64,000 bases of DNA from Argopecten irradians (lineage: Eukaryota; Mollusca; Bivalvia; Pectinida; Pectinidae). Positions 12,801-24,000 of the stretch are shown here, piece after piece. Each line of letters starts with the position of its first letter. Positions within the stretch are counted from its first letter, which is position 1. Location of the stretch: NCBI RefSeq assembly GCF_041381155.1, contig NC_091142.1, forward strand, positions 28,967,963-29,031,962, written 5' to 3'. A model generated the notes under the pieces. That model did no database searches. It was not told the origin of the DNA and saw nothing but the letters and a program-made list of their open reading frames with translations. A program made the position numbers and the translations under genes.

Positions 12801-13112
12801 CCAAAGCAATATCCTGACGTATTATCAAAAAAAAAATTTGGCTGCACAAATCCTTTAATGACATGCATCACAATGAATACCTACCTGCAAGGGAGTTAAC
12901 TTTGTAATATTCAAAGACGTAATAGTTAACATATGCAGTGTAAAACACTTCAATATTGCATTATCAGTTGCAAATCATTGTGTTTTTGTCTCTTTGTAAA
13001 GATTTTACACAACATCTTTTACATTTAAATATTATTTTGTTATTTCAGTGAAGAATCAGTAACCATGGACACAGAAAGTTTTAATGACCTGGATGATGAC
13101 ATGCAGTTATGA
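6829..13112 (+). CDS. HCFC1R1: HCFC1R1-like protein (host cell factor regulator family), 484 aa, six coding exons
   Basis: The coding exons are 6829-7637, 8280-8357, 8676-8858, 9252-9398, 9730-9903 and 13049-13112. All junctions are GT-AG, the frame is continuous, and the stop is TGA at 13110. The first ~275 residues are low-complexity, rich in P, S, Q, G and T, and probably disordered. The C-terminal part resembles vertebrate HCFC1R1 (HPIP) as I recall it, in order: a basic KLKRH with an acidic EDEVDY; a segment KVFISERKMMQSMKELSL (human FLSEENMATHFSQLSL); MEVVLWKPPG (human ELLLWRYPG); and the last residues DDDMQL (human GDIMEL). HCFC1R1 binds HCF-1 and promotes its nuclear export. The protein here is over three times longer than the human one (138 aa), and I find no (D/E)HxY HCF-1-binding motif. 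All five internal introns are phase 2, so every internal exon is skippable in frame. The exon structure is firm; the family name is moderately supported. Confidence 0.75.
10104..12854. mobile_element. 2.75-kb DNA transposon with TTAA target duplication, non-autonomous
   Basis: The termini are inverted repeats: AGGATTTGTGCAGTCAAA at the left and AGGATTTGTGCAGCCAAA reversed at the right. The target duplication is TTAA at 10100-10103 and 12855-12858. TTAA targets are typical of piggyBac-type transposases. I see no transposase inside, so it is probably non-autonomous. It sits within the TA-flanked MITE and itself contains the tandem-cored element at 10882-11797. Confidence 0.75.
10882..11797. mobile_element. 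Tandem-cored interspersed element (pearl-like), five 157-bp units
   Basis: The outer ends are inverted (AGCTCACCTGG at 10882, CCAGGTGAGC at 11762), and the right end continues into GGCCCTCTGGGCCTCTTG. The core is about five near-identical 157-bp units, with CTAGAGTTCTGCATGG recurring at about 10936, 11090, 11249, 11406 and 11563. The units contain GGGGGCAGGAGGGGCGGG. Fixed flanks around a ~160-bp tandem core is the plan of the pearl-type (Helentron-related) elements described in bivalves. The family label is inference; the structure is seen. Confidence 0.72.
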
Positions 13113-13442
13113 CACAGGAATTGACCAATCACAGCTGTTCATTGTTTTTTCTATCTTGATTGGCTGTCCATCAACCAGGAACCATTAAGCTAAGCAGATA
13201 GTGAGCTAATCACGCGCATCAGATGTTGTGAGAATCTGTTGATATCATAAGTCAGGTCTTAAACCGATTCTGTTGATTGGTTAATATGAGGAACCAATTG
13301 CAAAGCACTGTGTTTTAAGAAAAGAATGATTATCTAGACTTTACTATGAAAATACAACACAATATTGAATAGAAAATTAAATGTAAGGCAAATATATTTC
13401 ACCAGTCAGTTGAAGGTGAAGAAAGACTATTCATGCTTTATG

Positions 13443-16400
13443 AACAATGAACTCTGACAGATAAAACGCTTTTAAAGCAGAAGAAATTTGATGTTTATAT
13501 TTGCGAATCAAAAGAGGGGTGAGGTTTGCTATTATGTATACTTGCACACATTGTACATTGCTACAACCAGCAGAGTGGTTTCTGAAATACAGCTTTTCAT
13601 TTTCTATCAATTTATAGATAAAAAAATTGAGCATCTCTTCATTACATTTGATTTCATGACAGAAACAATCTCATTTCATAACAAAGACGCAATATTAATG
13701 AAGAATAAAATATCATTTTTTCATTATGAAAATCAGTTATTTTGTTTTTTTTTAACATGAAATCAACATTGCTCGCGAGCAATAGAAACGTTCACACATG
13801 TATGAGAAAGATTTCTTCACTATCTTTCTACCAAACAATTTTCTGAATCTAAGATGGCTCAAAATATAATAATCCATGTTGGAATATGATGGTTTCCAAA
13901 AAAAAACCAGGAAGCATAACTAGGGGTTAAGGGATGATTAATTGCTCAAAAAAGATTCTTCTAGTATGTGAGAAATAGGAAAAATGTTTTTGTCAAATTC
14001 AAAGATGGTAGCTTGTGAACCATCTTGTTTTTGGGTTGGTACCAAAATGCAACCTACACAACTGTTATACAGGCTATAATATTATACCCCTGCAACGAAG
14101 TTAAGGGGGGTATACTGGAATCAGGTTTTCTGTCTGTCGGTAGACACAACTTTGTCCGGTGAACTAAACTACTGGACAGATTTTGATAAAATTTGGTACA
14201 CAGAACCCAGATATAAAGGGAAGTTGAGTAAAGTATATAGGGTTCTGCAATGTCCCCTAGAGCTATTAAATTTGTGTAGCAGTCATCCACTCTGGTGACA
14301 GTGCTTGTTTTGATCTATTAGAGTTATCTCCCCTCATTACACTCTGTCCGATGATATACCGGTAATACACTCTGTCCGATGATATACCGGTAATGGTTGT
14401 TATTTAAGTTGCAGAGAATGGATCTCACCTGCTCAGCTGAGTTCATTCTTCAGGAAATGTTAAATAATGCAAGTGTATACATGTATTGTGACAGAACACT
14501 ATAGACTTATAACATTCAAGTAAAACAGCACAATAAACTCTGTAACAAATCTGATATATTTTGTTTGATGATTCACATTTTATTTGCTCATGTATTTATA
14601 TATTTACAAATATTTACAAAATTTTTGAGCAATATAAAAATGAAGTTTATGAAATAAGCTCATACACATTTCACTTTAAGCTAGATATTTACATTCTTTT
14701 ATCAATAAAATATCTTCATATTAGGGGCGATATCACAGATTTCTTTAGAAGCTGGCATACCCATCATACGTAGTACACCAAAAAAAACATTAGACAACAA
14801 CTGTGATGAAAACAAAATAAATATAATATATAATTTGTATATTTACATTTTCCTACTTCTGATTCTTGTTTTATATAAAGCACAGCCAATAATGTCCCTT
14901 TTTTTACAGGAAAAGTGTGTCAGCAGTTTTAATACTGATGACACAAATCTGTCTTTGTTTTCCAAAGAAGTAAAACTTTCTGGTATTGAAGGAGATTGAG
15001 CCAATCAGAATAATTGTGACATATAAGGAAGACCAAGTTAAATTTCAAGGTCACGCCTGCTTACATTTCTGAATCAATTTAAGATACCAGCTAGAAATAT
15101 GTACTATTATACTTTGTGTAACATTGTTTCATATGTCCTCCATGATTTGATTAACACATCATTAGAGACCTAGCATTTCTCTCTTGTGTACTGTTATTGA
15201 ATCTTTCTACGTTCACAAAAAAACCCAATGTATATGTAATACTGGTAATCATTCACCAATCAGAGACAATATTACATGTCACTTGTAAGAATCCACCAAT
15301 GTTTATTTGTTTTTGTGATGTCACTTTTGTTCAGCTCATTAACCAATGAGAAATCCTGTTACATTTCACTTTGTGGTGTCTCATTGTACATGGAGAATCC
15401 TAGCACTTCCTTGGAGAACATGTCTGCTGTGATCTGATGTGGCAGATTCTGGTCGATAATGTCACCAGCTTGTGACGAGTCAAACTCCTGTAGCTCACTG
15501 CTGCCACCTTCAGCGTTAAAGCCCAGCAATGTAGTCAAATATTCTGCTAGTTCATACTCTGTCATATGCTCACCTGCAAACAAAGTCAAAAGGTGTTTTA
15601 AATTCAGCATTTAATGGCGTTTATGATTATTAAATTGTATGCTATATCCATGATAATCCGGATGCAAATAGTTTGGAAAACTCACATTACAGACAGAATA
15701 TCAGGGAACAAATGATTACCGTATTCTCTGTAATTAGCACCCCTCGCTTTATAAGTGTCCTTCCTCCCTTCTGGAGAAGGAGTTGAAGTTGTGTAAACGC
15801 CCCCCCCCCCTCCCATCCTATAGATTTAACAATATTTTACAATGAGTGATGCTTCTAACATCAGTGTTGAAGGAATTTCAAGGAAAGTATTTAGAAGTAA
15901 AAAATGATAGCTATGAAAATTAAAGTATTTACCTTTAGTTTGTAAATAGTCGAGAAGATCTCCCCTCTCAATGGCACTGCCTTTATGTGAAGCCACACCA
16001 AGGATATCAAAGGCTTCAATCAACTTCTCAGGATCAAGGCCAAAGGCAGGGCGATGATTTGTGTATACTGATGATAAAAGATATATAATTCATTGATAAT
16101 AAAACAGGTTCAATAAACAGAAAATAATTTGAAAATAACATCAATTTCAAATATTCAACTTAGTTCCACTTAAAGTCAACTTTTTATTGATGCATTGTAA
16201 TTTTGAGTATTTAAAGTAGTGTTTAACATACACAAAACAATTCTACAGAATCCTTTAAAGGTTTTGATTAATATAGGTCAGATATCAAAAATGTAGGTCA
16301 CATTAACCTCAACATGTCCTTGATATAGCAAACCATAATGATATTGCTTTGAATTGATGTTATTGAAATGTTCCTAGAATAAACTATGACAATCAACAGA

Positions 16401-17026
16401 ATGTTGAAGATTCTTTGAGTCAAAGAGAGGAAAACCACTTAATTATACTGTTCTTTTTTTTAATTTTATATTTACATTTTTTAAATTTCACTTACACTTG
16501 ATGAATTCTCCAAGATCGATGGAGTCAACATATTGCCCTGTCTCCACATATCGACTAAATTTCACCTCATTCAGCATATCTTCTATCTGGAATGTAAAAA
16601 AATGACAAATACATCATGTTTGAACATGTGAAATTCTGAATGAAAATCAGAAATCCTGAATGGCTCCCAGAATACAATGTAGTTTCAAAATTTTCAAGCA
16701 GGATTTAAAAAGGTTCAACTGTCAGGGTAGCATTTCATAATTTATGATGTTTGTAACCATAAGGCCTTAATTACTGTAGAATACATTGGTCAACATCCTA
16801 AAATATCAGCTGAAATGTAACATTGAAAATAAAATTAAGAGATCAATAATGCAATATCTACTGATATCCTGTAAAAATCTTAAACTTAATCCACCCCTAT
16901 TTTTTTATTTTCTGATTGCATGGGTACTTCATTGCTCAGGATCGACTTACCTCTTGCTCTGAGGGGTAAAATCCCATAGCTCTCATAACAAATGGAACTT
17001 CAGAAAGTGGTATCTTTGTAGTTACC
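13443..17026. repeat. Tandem segmental duplication, unit A
   Basis: This 3584-bp unit is repeated immediately to the right (17027-21023). The two are nearly identical, with scattered single-base differences and small indels that I estimate at ~1%. The left edge is at AACAATGAACTCTGAC. The right edge falls inside a CFAP251 exon, where GTTACC is joined straight to the start of unit B. The unit covers the CFAP251 3' region and its last three exons plus part of a fourth. Non-coding parts hold a 29-bp two-copy repeat (CACTCTGTCCGATGATATAC, near 14340) and a ~200-bp stretch near 14090-14290 that resembles an interspersed repeat. Confidence 0.95.
15359..17026 (-). pseudogene. CFAP251: Duplicated 3' exons of CFAP251 (partial copy A)
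   Basis: Copies of the last four CFAP251 exons lie at 16951-17026 (partial), 16496-16586, 15933-16067 and 15359-15573. The last three keep their acceptors, donors, frame and stop, and the predicted residues match the complete copy. The partial exon is cut at the duplication junction, so its first 30 bases and its acceptor are missing. The block has no promoter and no 5' gene part. It could be expressed only by read-through past the end of the complete copy at 19354, with splicing into the acceptor at 16586. That would give extra EF-hand-region exons. More likely it is an unexpressed duplicate, or an assembly artefact from two haplotypes. Confidence 0.85.
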
Positions 17027-20000
17027 AACAATGAACTCTGACAGATAAAACGCTTTTAAAGCAAAAGAAATTTGATGTTTATATTTGCGAATCAAAAGAG
17101 GGGTGAGGTTTGCTATTATGTATATTTGCACACATTGTACATTGCTACAACCAGCAGAGTGGTTTCTGAAATACAGCTTTTCATTTTCTATCAATTTATA
17201 GATAAAAAATTGAGCATCTCTTCATTACATTTGATTTCATGACAGAAACAATCTCATTTCATAACAAAGACGCAATATTAAAGGCCCATTACCTTTCCGG
17301 AGCAAAATATAAAGTTTTCTTAAAAAACATTAATAACACCAGAAAATGCATACCGATGATCTAAAATAAGGTTACGACACCAAACATATGCAAGATTGCC
17401 TGCGTAATATATGAAAACAGCGGAGAGTCAATTCGCTGTTTTGCCGTCTGGCGCAGTGATATTCAACTACCGCGCGGCATTTAGGACGACGGCGGGAAAC
17501 ATAATACGACCCGCGTTATGAAAATAAACATTTTATTTATTTTAATCAAATCGTTCAGAAGGTGATGATAAATGTAGTATTAACGGTAAGTTAATAATTT
17601 TTAGGACTCTACAAAATTATTGATCCTGTTTTACATTCCCATTTTTAAAATTAAAAGCCGTTTCGGAAAGGTAGTGGGCCTTTAATGAAGAATAAAATAT
17701 CATTTTTTCATTATGAAAATCAGTTATTTTGTTGTTTTTTAACATGAAATCAACATTGCTCGCAAGCAATAGAAACGTTCACACATGTATGAGAAAGATT
17801 TCTTCACTATCTTTCTACCAAACAATTTTCTGAATCTAAGATGGCTCAAAATGTAATAATCCATGTTGGAATATGATGGTTTCCAAAAAAAAACAGGAAG
17901 CATAACTAGGGGTTAAGGGATGATTAATTGCTCAAAAAAGATTCTTCTAGTACCGGTATGTGAGAAATAGGAAAAAATGTTATTGTCAAATTCAAAGATG
18001 GTAGCTTGTGAACCATCTTGTTTTTGGGTTGGTACCAAAATGCAACCTACACAACTGTTATACAGGCTATAATATTATACCCCTGCAACGAAGTTAAGGG
18101 GGGTATACTGGAATCAGGTTTTCTGTCTGTCGGTAGACACAACTTTGTCCGGTGAACTAAACTACTGGACAGATTTTGATAAAATTTGGTACACAGAACC
18201 CAGATATAAAGGGAAGTTGAGTAAAATATATAGGGTTCTGCAATGTCCCCTAGAGCTATTAAATTTGTGTAGCAGTCATCCACTCTGGTGACAGTGCTAG
18301 TTTTGATCTATTAGAGTTATCTCCCCTCATTACACTTTGTCCGATGATATACCGGTAATACACTCTGTCCGATGATATACGGGTAATGGTTGTTATTTAA
18401 GTTGCAGAGAATGGATCTCACCTGCTCAGCTGAGTTCATTCTTCAGGAAATGTTAAATAATGCAAGTGTATACATGTATTGTGACAGAACACTATAGACT
18501 TAAAACATTCAAATAAAACAGCACAATAAACTCTGTAACAAATCTGATATATTTTGTTTGATGATTCACATTTTATTTGCTCACGTATTTATATATTTAC
18601 AAATATTTACAAAATTTTTGAGCAATATAAAAATGAAGTTTATGAAATAAGCTCATACACATTTCACTTTAAGCTAGATATTTACATTCTTTTATCAATA
18701 AAATATCTTCATATTAGGGGCGATATCACAGATTTCTTTAGAAGCTGGCATACCCATCATACGTAGTACACCAAAAAAAACCATATTAGACAACAACTGT
18801 GATGAAAACAAAATAAATATAATATATAATTTGTATATTTACATTTTCCTACTTCTGATTCTTGTTTTATATAAAGCACAGCCAATAATGTCCTTTTTTT
18901 ACAGGAAAAGTGCGTCAGCAGTTTTAATACTGATGACACAAATCTGTCTTTGTTTTCCAAAGAAGTAAAACTTTCTGGTATTGAAGGAGATTAAGCCAAT
19001 CAGAATAATTGTGACATATAAGGAAGACCAAGTTAAATTTCAAGGTCACGCCTGCTTACATTTCTGAATCAATTTAAGATACCAGCTAGAAATACGTACT
19101 ATTATACTTTGTGTAACATTGTTTCATATGTCCTCCATGATTTGATTAACACATCATTAGAGACCTAGCATTTCTCTCTTGTGTACTGTTATTGAATCTT
19201 TCTACGTTCACAAAAAAACCCAATGTATATGTAATACTGGTAATCATTCACCAATCAGAGACAATATTACATGTCACTTGTAAGAATCCACCAATGTTTA
19301 TTTGTTTTTGTGATGTCACTTTTGTTCAGCTCATTAACCAATGAGAAATCCTGTTACATTTCACTTTGTGGTGTCTCATTGTACATGGAGAATCCTAGCA
19401 CTTCCTTGGAGAACATGTCTGCTGTGATCTGATGTGGCAGATTCTGGTCGATAATGTCACCAGCTTGTGACGAGTCAAACTCCTGTAGCTCACTGCTGCC
19501 ACCTTCAGCGTTAAAGCCCAGCAATGTAGTCAAATATTCTGCTAGTTCATACTCTGTCATATGCTCACCTGCAAACAAAGTCAAAAGGTGTTTTAAATTC
19601 AGCATTTAATGGCGTTTATGATTATTAAATTGTATGCTATATCCATGATAATCCGGATGCAAATAGTTTGGAAAACTCACATTACAGACAGAATATCAGG
19701 GAACAAATGATTACCGTATTCTCTGTAATTAGCACCCCTCGCTTTATAAGTGTCCTTCCTCTCTTCTGGAGAAGGAGTTGAAGTTGTGTAAACGCCCCCC
19801 CCCCCTCCCATCCTATAGATTTAACAATATTTTACAATGAGTGATGCTTCTAACATCAGTGTTGAAGGAATTTCAAGGAAAGTATTTAGAAGTAAAAAAT
19901 GATAGCTATGAAAATTAAAGTATTTACCTTTAGTTTGTAAATAGTCGAGAAGATCTCCCCTCTCAATGGCACTGCCTTTATGTGAAGCCACACCAAGGAT

Positions 20001-21023
20001 ATCAAAGGCTTCAATCAACTTCTCAGGATCAAGGCCAAAGGCAGGGCGATGATTTGTGTATACTGATGATAAAAGATATATAATTCATTGATAATAAAAC
20101 AGGTTCAATACACAGAAAATAATTTGAAAATAACATCAATTTCAAATATTCAACTTAGTTCCACTTAAAGTCAACTTTTTATTGATGAATTGTAATTTTG
20201 AGTATTTAAAGTAGTGTTTAACATGTACACAAAACAATTCTACAGAATCCTTTAAAGGTTTTGATTAATATAGGTCAGATATCAAAAATGTAGGTCACAT
20301 TAACCTCAACATGTCCTTGATATAGCAAACCATAATGATATTGCTTTGAATTGATGTTATTGAAATGTTCCTAGAATAAACTATGACAATCAACAGAATG
20401 TTGAAGATTCTTTGAGTCAAAGAGAGGAAAACCACTTAATTATACTGTTCTTTTTTTTAATTTTATATTTACATTTTTTAAATTTCACTTACACTTGATG
20501 AATTCTCCAAGATCGATGGAGTCAACATATTGCCCTGTCTCCACATATCGACTAAATTTCACCTCATTCAGCATATCTTCTATCTGGAATGTAAAAAAAT
20601 GACAAATACATCATGTTTGAACATGTGAAATTCTGAATGAAAATGAGAAATCCTGAATGGCTCCCAGAATACAATGTAGTTTCAAAATTTTCAAGCAGGA
20701 TTTAAAAAGGTTCAACTGTCAGGGTAGCATTTCATAATTTATGATGTTTGTAACCATAAGGCCTTAATTACTGTAGAATACATTGGTCAACATCCTAAAA
20801 TATCAGCTGAAATGTAACATTGAAAATAAAATTAAGAGATCAATAATGCAATATCTACTGATATCCTGTAAAAATCTTAAACTTAATCCACCCCTATTTT
20901 TTTATTTTCTGATTGCATGGGTACTTCATTGCTCAGGATCGACTTACCTCTTGCTCTGAGGGGTAAAATCCCATAGCTCTCATAACAAATGGAACTTCAG
21001 AAAGTGGTATCTTTGTAGTTACC
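17027..21023. repeat. Tandem segmental duplication, unit B
   Basis: This is the second unit, 3997 bp. It differs from unit A in length mainly by the 400-bp transposon at 17282-17681 plus its 4-bp target duplication. Its right edge (21023) continues without a break into the rest of the CFAP251 exon at 20948-21053, so this unit is joined to the working gene. Confidence 0.95.
17282..17681. mobile_element. 400-bp MITE with TTAA target duplication (empty site in unit A)
   Basis: The ends are inverted: AGGCCCATTACCTTTCCG on the left and AGGCCCACTACCTTTCCG reversed on the right. TTAA is duplicated at 17278-17281 and 17682-17685. The matching place in unit A reads ATATTAATGAAG with a single TTAA and no element, which is a true empty site. 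No coding capacity is seen. TTAA targets point to a piggyBac-type or similar transposase. Confidence 0.92.
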
Positions 21024-24000
21024 TCCCTTCTTCCCATATCATTTACACCTTTACTGAAAACATCAAAAATGAACAAATTCTCATTATTATATACCAATAT
21101 GCATACATTGACATTGGAATGTAAAAATATTCCCAAGTGGAATGGGAAAGAAAACATAAACATTGATAAAATCATATGGCAATTTTAGAAAGGCATTAGT
21201 TTAAATCTTAGACTAGTTTAAATATAAAAATTCATTGTTTACTCACTAAATCATTTCATTTTAGTCTTATTTATTCATTTGTCTGTTAATGGTATCCGAG
21301 TATCAGGGCTTACACTTACTTTCTGATCTGTGCATAGTAGAAATAGTCTTCAAGCTCAGCAAACAGCTCCCCTTCTCTCCCACCCTCTAAAAGCCCATAG
21401 AATGGTACTAGATCCTCGCCTCCAAGGTTAGACTGTGCTTCTAATGCTCTGCAAAATTCAAAATATTATAGATAAATAAAATGTTCAATTCTACAATTTT
21501 TTTTTTTTTCAAAAAAACTAAAGTTGAATCTATATCAATTTTGCACCAATTATAAGACATGCATTGTATTATATTCATGTCTTTTTTATTATTTACAATA
21601 TTTTATGAGGTTAACTTTAACTCTATGAAAATCAGAGCCAAAGGCAGTTGCAGTTATTTTCAGTAGACAAAACCCCAGCAAATTCAAAAATCTTATAAAG
21701 GCTTAAAGGTACATTCTGAACAATAAATGTCCTCTGACAAATAATTGAGAGATATTTAACTGACTAAGATATTCCATTTTGGATAAATTGGCCAATAAAT
21801 GGTGGCCTTTCCCGTAATGGCCTCATTGTGAAATTAACAGTACACAATAACACATACTTGAGGTTGATCTCCCACATGTGAACCGTAGAGTCTGTCCCTC
21901 CAGAGGTAAAGATGTATTTTCCATCGTGACTACAGGCCATATTTGCTACCTTTATAGAGAAATAGAAAATAGTATTGAAATTATAAATCATACAAATCTA
22001 GAGACAAGATTATAAACAGCACAAAGCATAACATCCTTTTTAATTATGTTCTTTAATCCACTGTCTGATTTTTGTTTTTGTTAAGCTGCACTTCTGTTTC
22101 TCAGTAGAAATGGTGCGGCTTCTACTTCGGATAATATGGTAAATAAATTCTGTATGTAAGTCAATCAAATATATTGTGTATGCAAATTTTATGCAAGATG
22201 ATGATGAAGATGTCTATATTTCATTTACCTCTGCAGGATGTGCTATCAAAGCCATGGCGTTGTGTGGGTTGCCGTCTAATGGTAAGATGTGTAATCCGAC
22301 CTTGTATTTGGTGATATACACTACATAACGCTTGTCCCTGGCAGGATCTTTGGTTGGTAGTACACACAGTCTGTGAAATAAAATCCATAAAAATTATAAA
22401 AAAAACTCAAGAAATTGTTTTCATTTTTTATTACAGCATCTAATTAATTGATCATATCTCAGAATTTTGAGAAACTTAAAAAAATACCAAAATGCTATAT
22501 GGTCTGCAATGATGTCATTAAAGTGGAAAAGCCTTAGTTCTAAGAGGAAAAATAGTAACCCTGCAATTGCCACTACCTAGGACTATTGGTAAAATGTCAG
22601 ATGCCTTATCCAAATAGTCACAATGTACAGCCAAGAGGATGTGCCTTAACCAAATGACTGCTGCAGTCATCAAGAGATGGAGGGCTATTTGTAAAAAGTC
22701 AGACACCTTACACTGACACCTCAACACTATATTCTGACAATGTAACAAAATAAATCACCATAAGAGCAAGACTTACTTTTGGATTGGGCTACCATATGTT
22801 GGACCAAGTAACGTCTTCCTGCACATTTTTGTTGTGGCATTGTACAGCTTGAATTTAAACTAGAAACAAGAGACAATTGTGCAAAAAGTTTTTGAAGTCC
22901 ACAAACCAGAGCTCAAGACAATCAAAGATACAAAAAAAGCTGTCAAAACTTCTCATAATCAGCACAGTATATTATGTATATAATTGCCAATAATTCATTT
23001 TTCGATAATTTCAAATTTGAATATCAAACACACCTGATCATTGGCTGTAACAATAAAATGCTCTTTTGTGATTGGTGGATACCAGGCCATACACTGCGGG
23101 ACAGCGCTTTGTTCTATCCTATCGGTACTCGAGATCCGAATGTCGTCTTGGTCACTATTTTCAAGGTCGTACTCTACCTGTAGAAAACAAAAATTCAGAA
23201 AATACATTGTTTTTTTCCCATAAATATCAATACTGGCATGTGTTAATTAACAGCTGAATCTTGCTAACTCAAACTCAATTAGTTCATGAAATGGTAAATT
23301 AACTAGTAACTTGAATGCATGCTCAAGTAATTCAAAATTTTACAATGATACTTTAACTTCAAGTCAACAGGGTTTCCTTGTATGTAAATTCAGTTTAATT
23401 GTTATAACTTTTTGAGAGAAAAACATATTGACAGATGTTTCTAAATACAAATCTTTTTATTTTTAATGCATGACATTACATTCAAAAAATGATATTACAA
23501 AATGCAAGATTATGATATGAAAGACAGTATTACATACCAGCACTCTGTCCATTCCAAGGGAAAGAAGACGAGGCTGGTCAGTATCGAGATGAACTCCGAA
23601 CATGATATCTTTGATGGGTTTGTAGTGGGCGCGGTACCGACCAAGGTACATGTAAGGCTCTGCACCTCCTCTTTGTCTTCGGAACAAAGTCATTGTGAAC
23701 TCTGCATCCTGACAGGAAAAAAAATACATGCATACAATGTAATTAAACCATCCAAAAGTTTTTTCCTAAATATGTATACATATATCATTATTTTTGATCC
23801 AGAAAAAGTGACAAACATTTATAGCTGTATTAATAAATTGTCAATATTCAACATCAGGTCGTTTTTTATAAAAAATTTGTTTCAAAAATTAATTTTCTGA
23901 ATTTTTCTAGTGAAGTCTTAACAAGTAAATAAAAAAAAAGATTATTCAATAAAATGAACATCTTTGGAAATCACTTACTGCTGTAGCAAGGAACTTGGAA

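Larger units (their letters stand above)
9996..12904. mobile_element. TA-flanked MITE (Tc1/mariner type), split by a later insertion
   Basis: The two ends read GAGAGTTATCTGTCCTTG and, reversed, CAAAGTTAACTCCCTTGCAG. Both continue into GTAGGTAT, with TA on each side (9994-9995 and 12905-12906). Without the inner insertion the element is ~154 bp. It matches in plan and terminal sequence the intact 148-bp copy at 45566-45713. It lies in the last intron of the HCFC1R1-like gene. Confidence 0.72.

Noticed and set aside
14054-14290. 78-codon frame present in both duplication units
   Set aside because: Its presence twice is explained by the segmental duplication; the sequence looks like an interspersed repeat.
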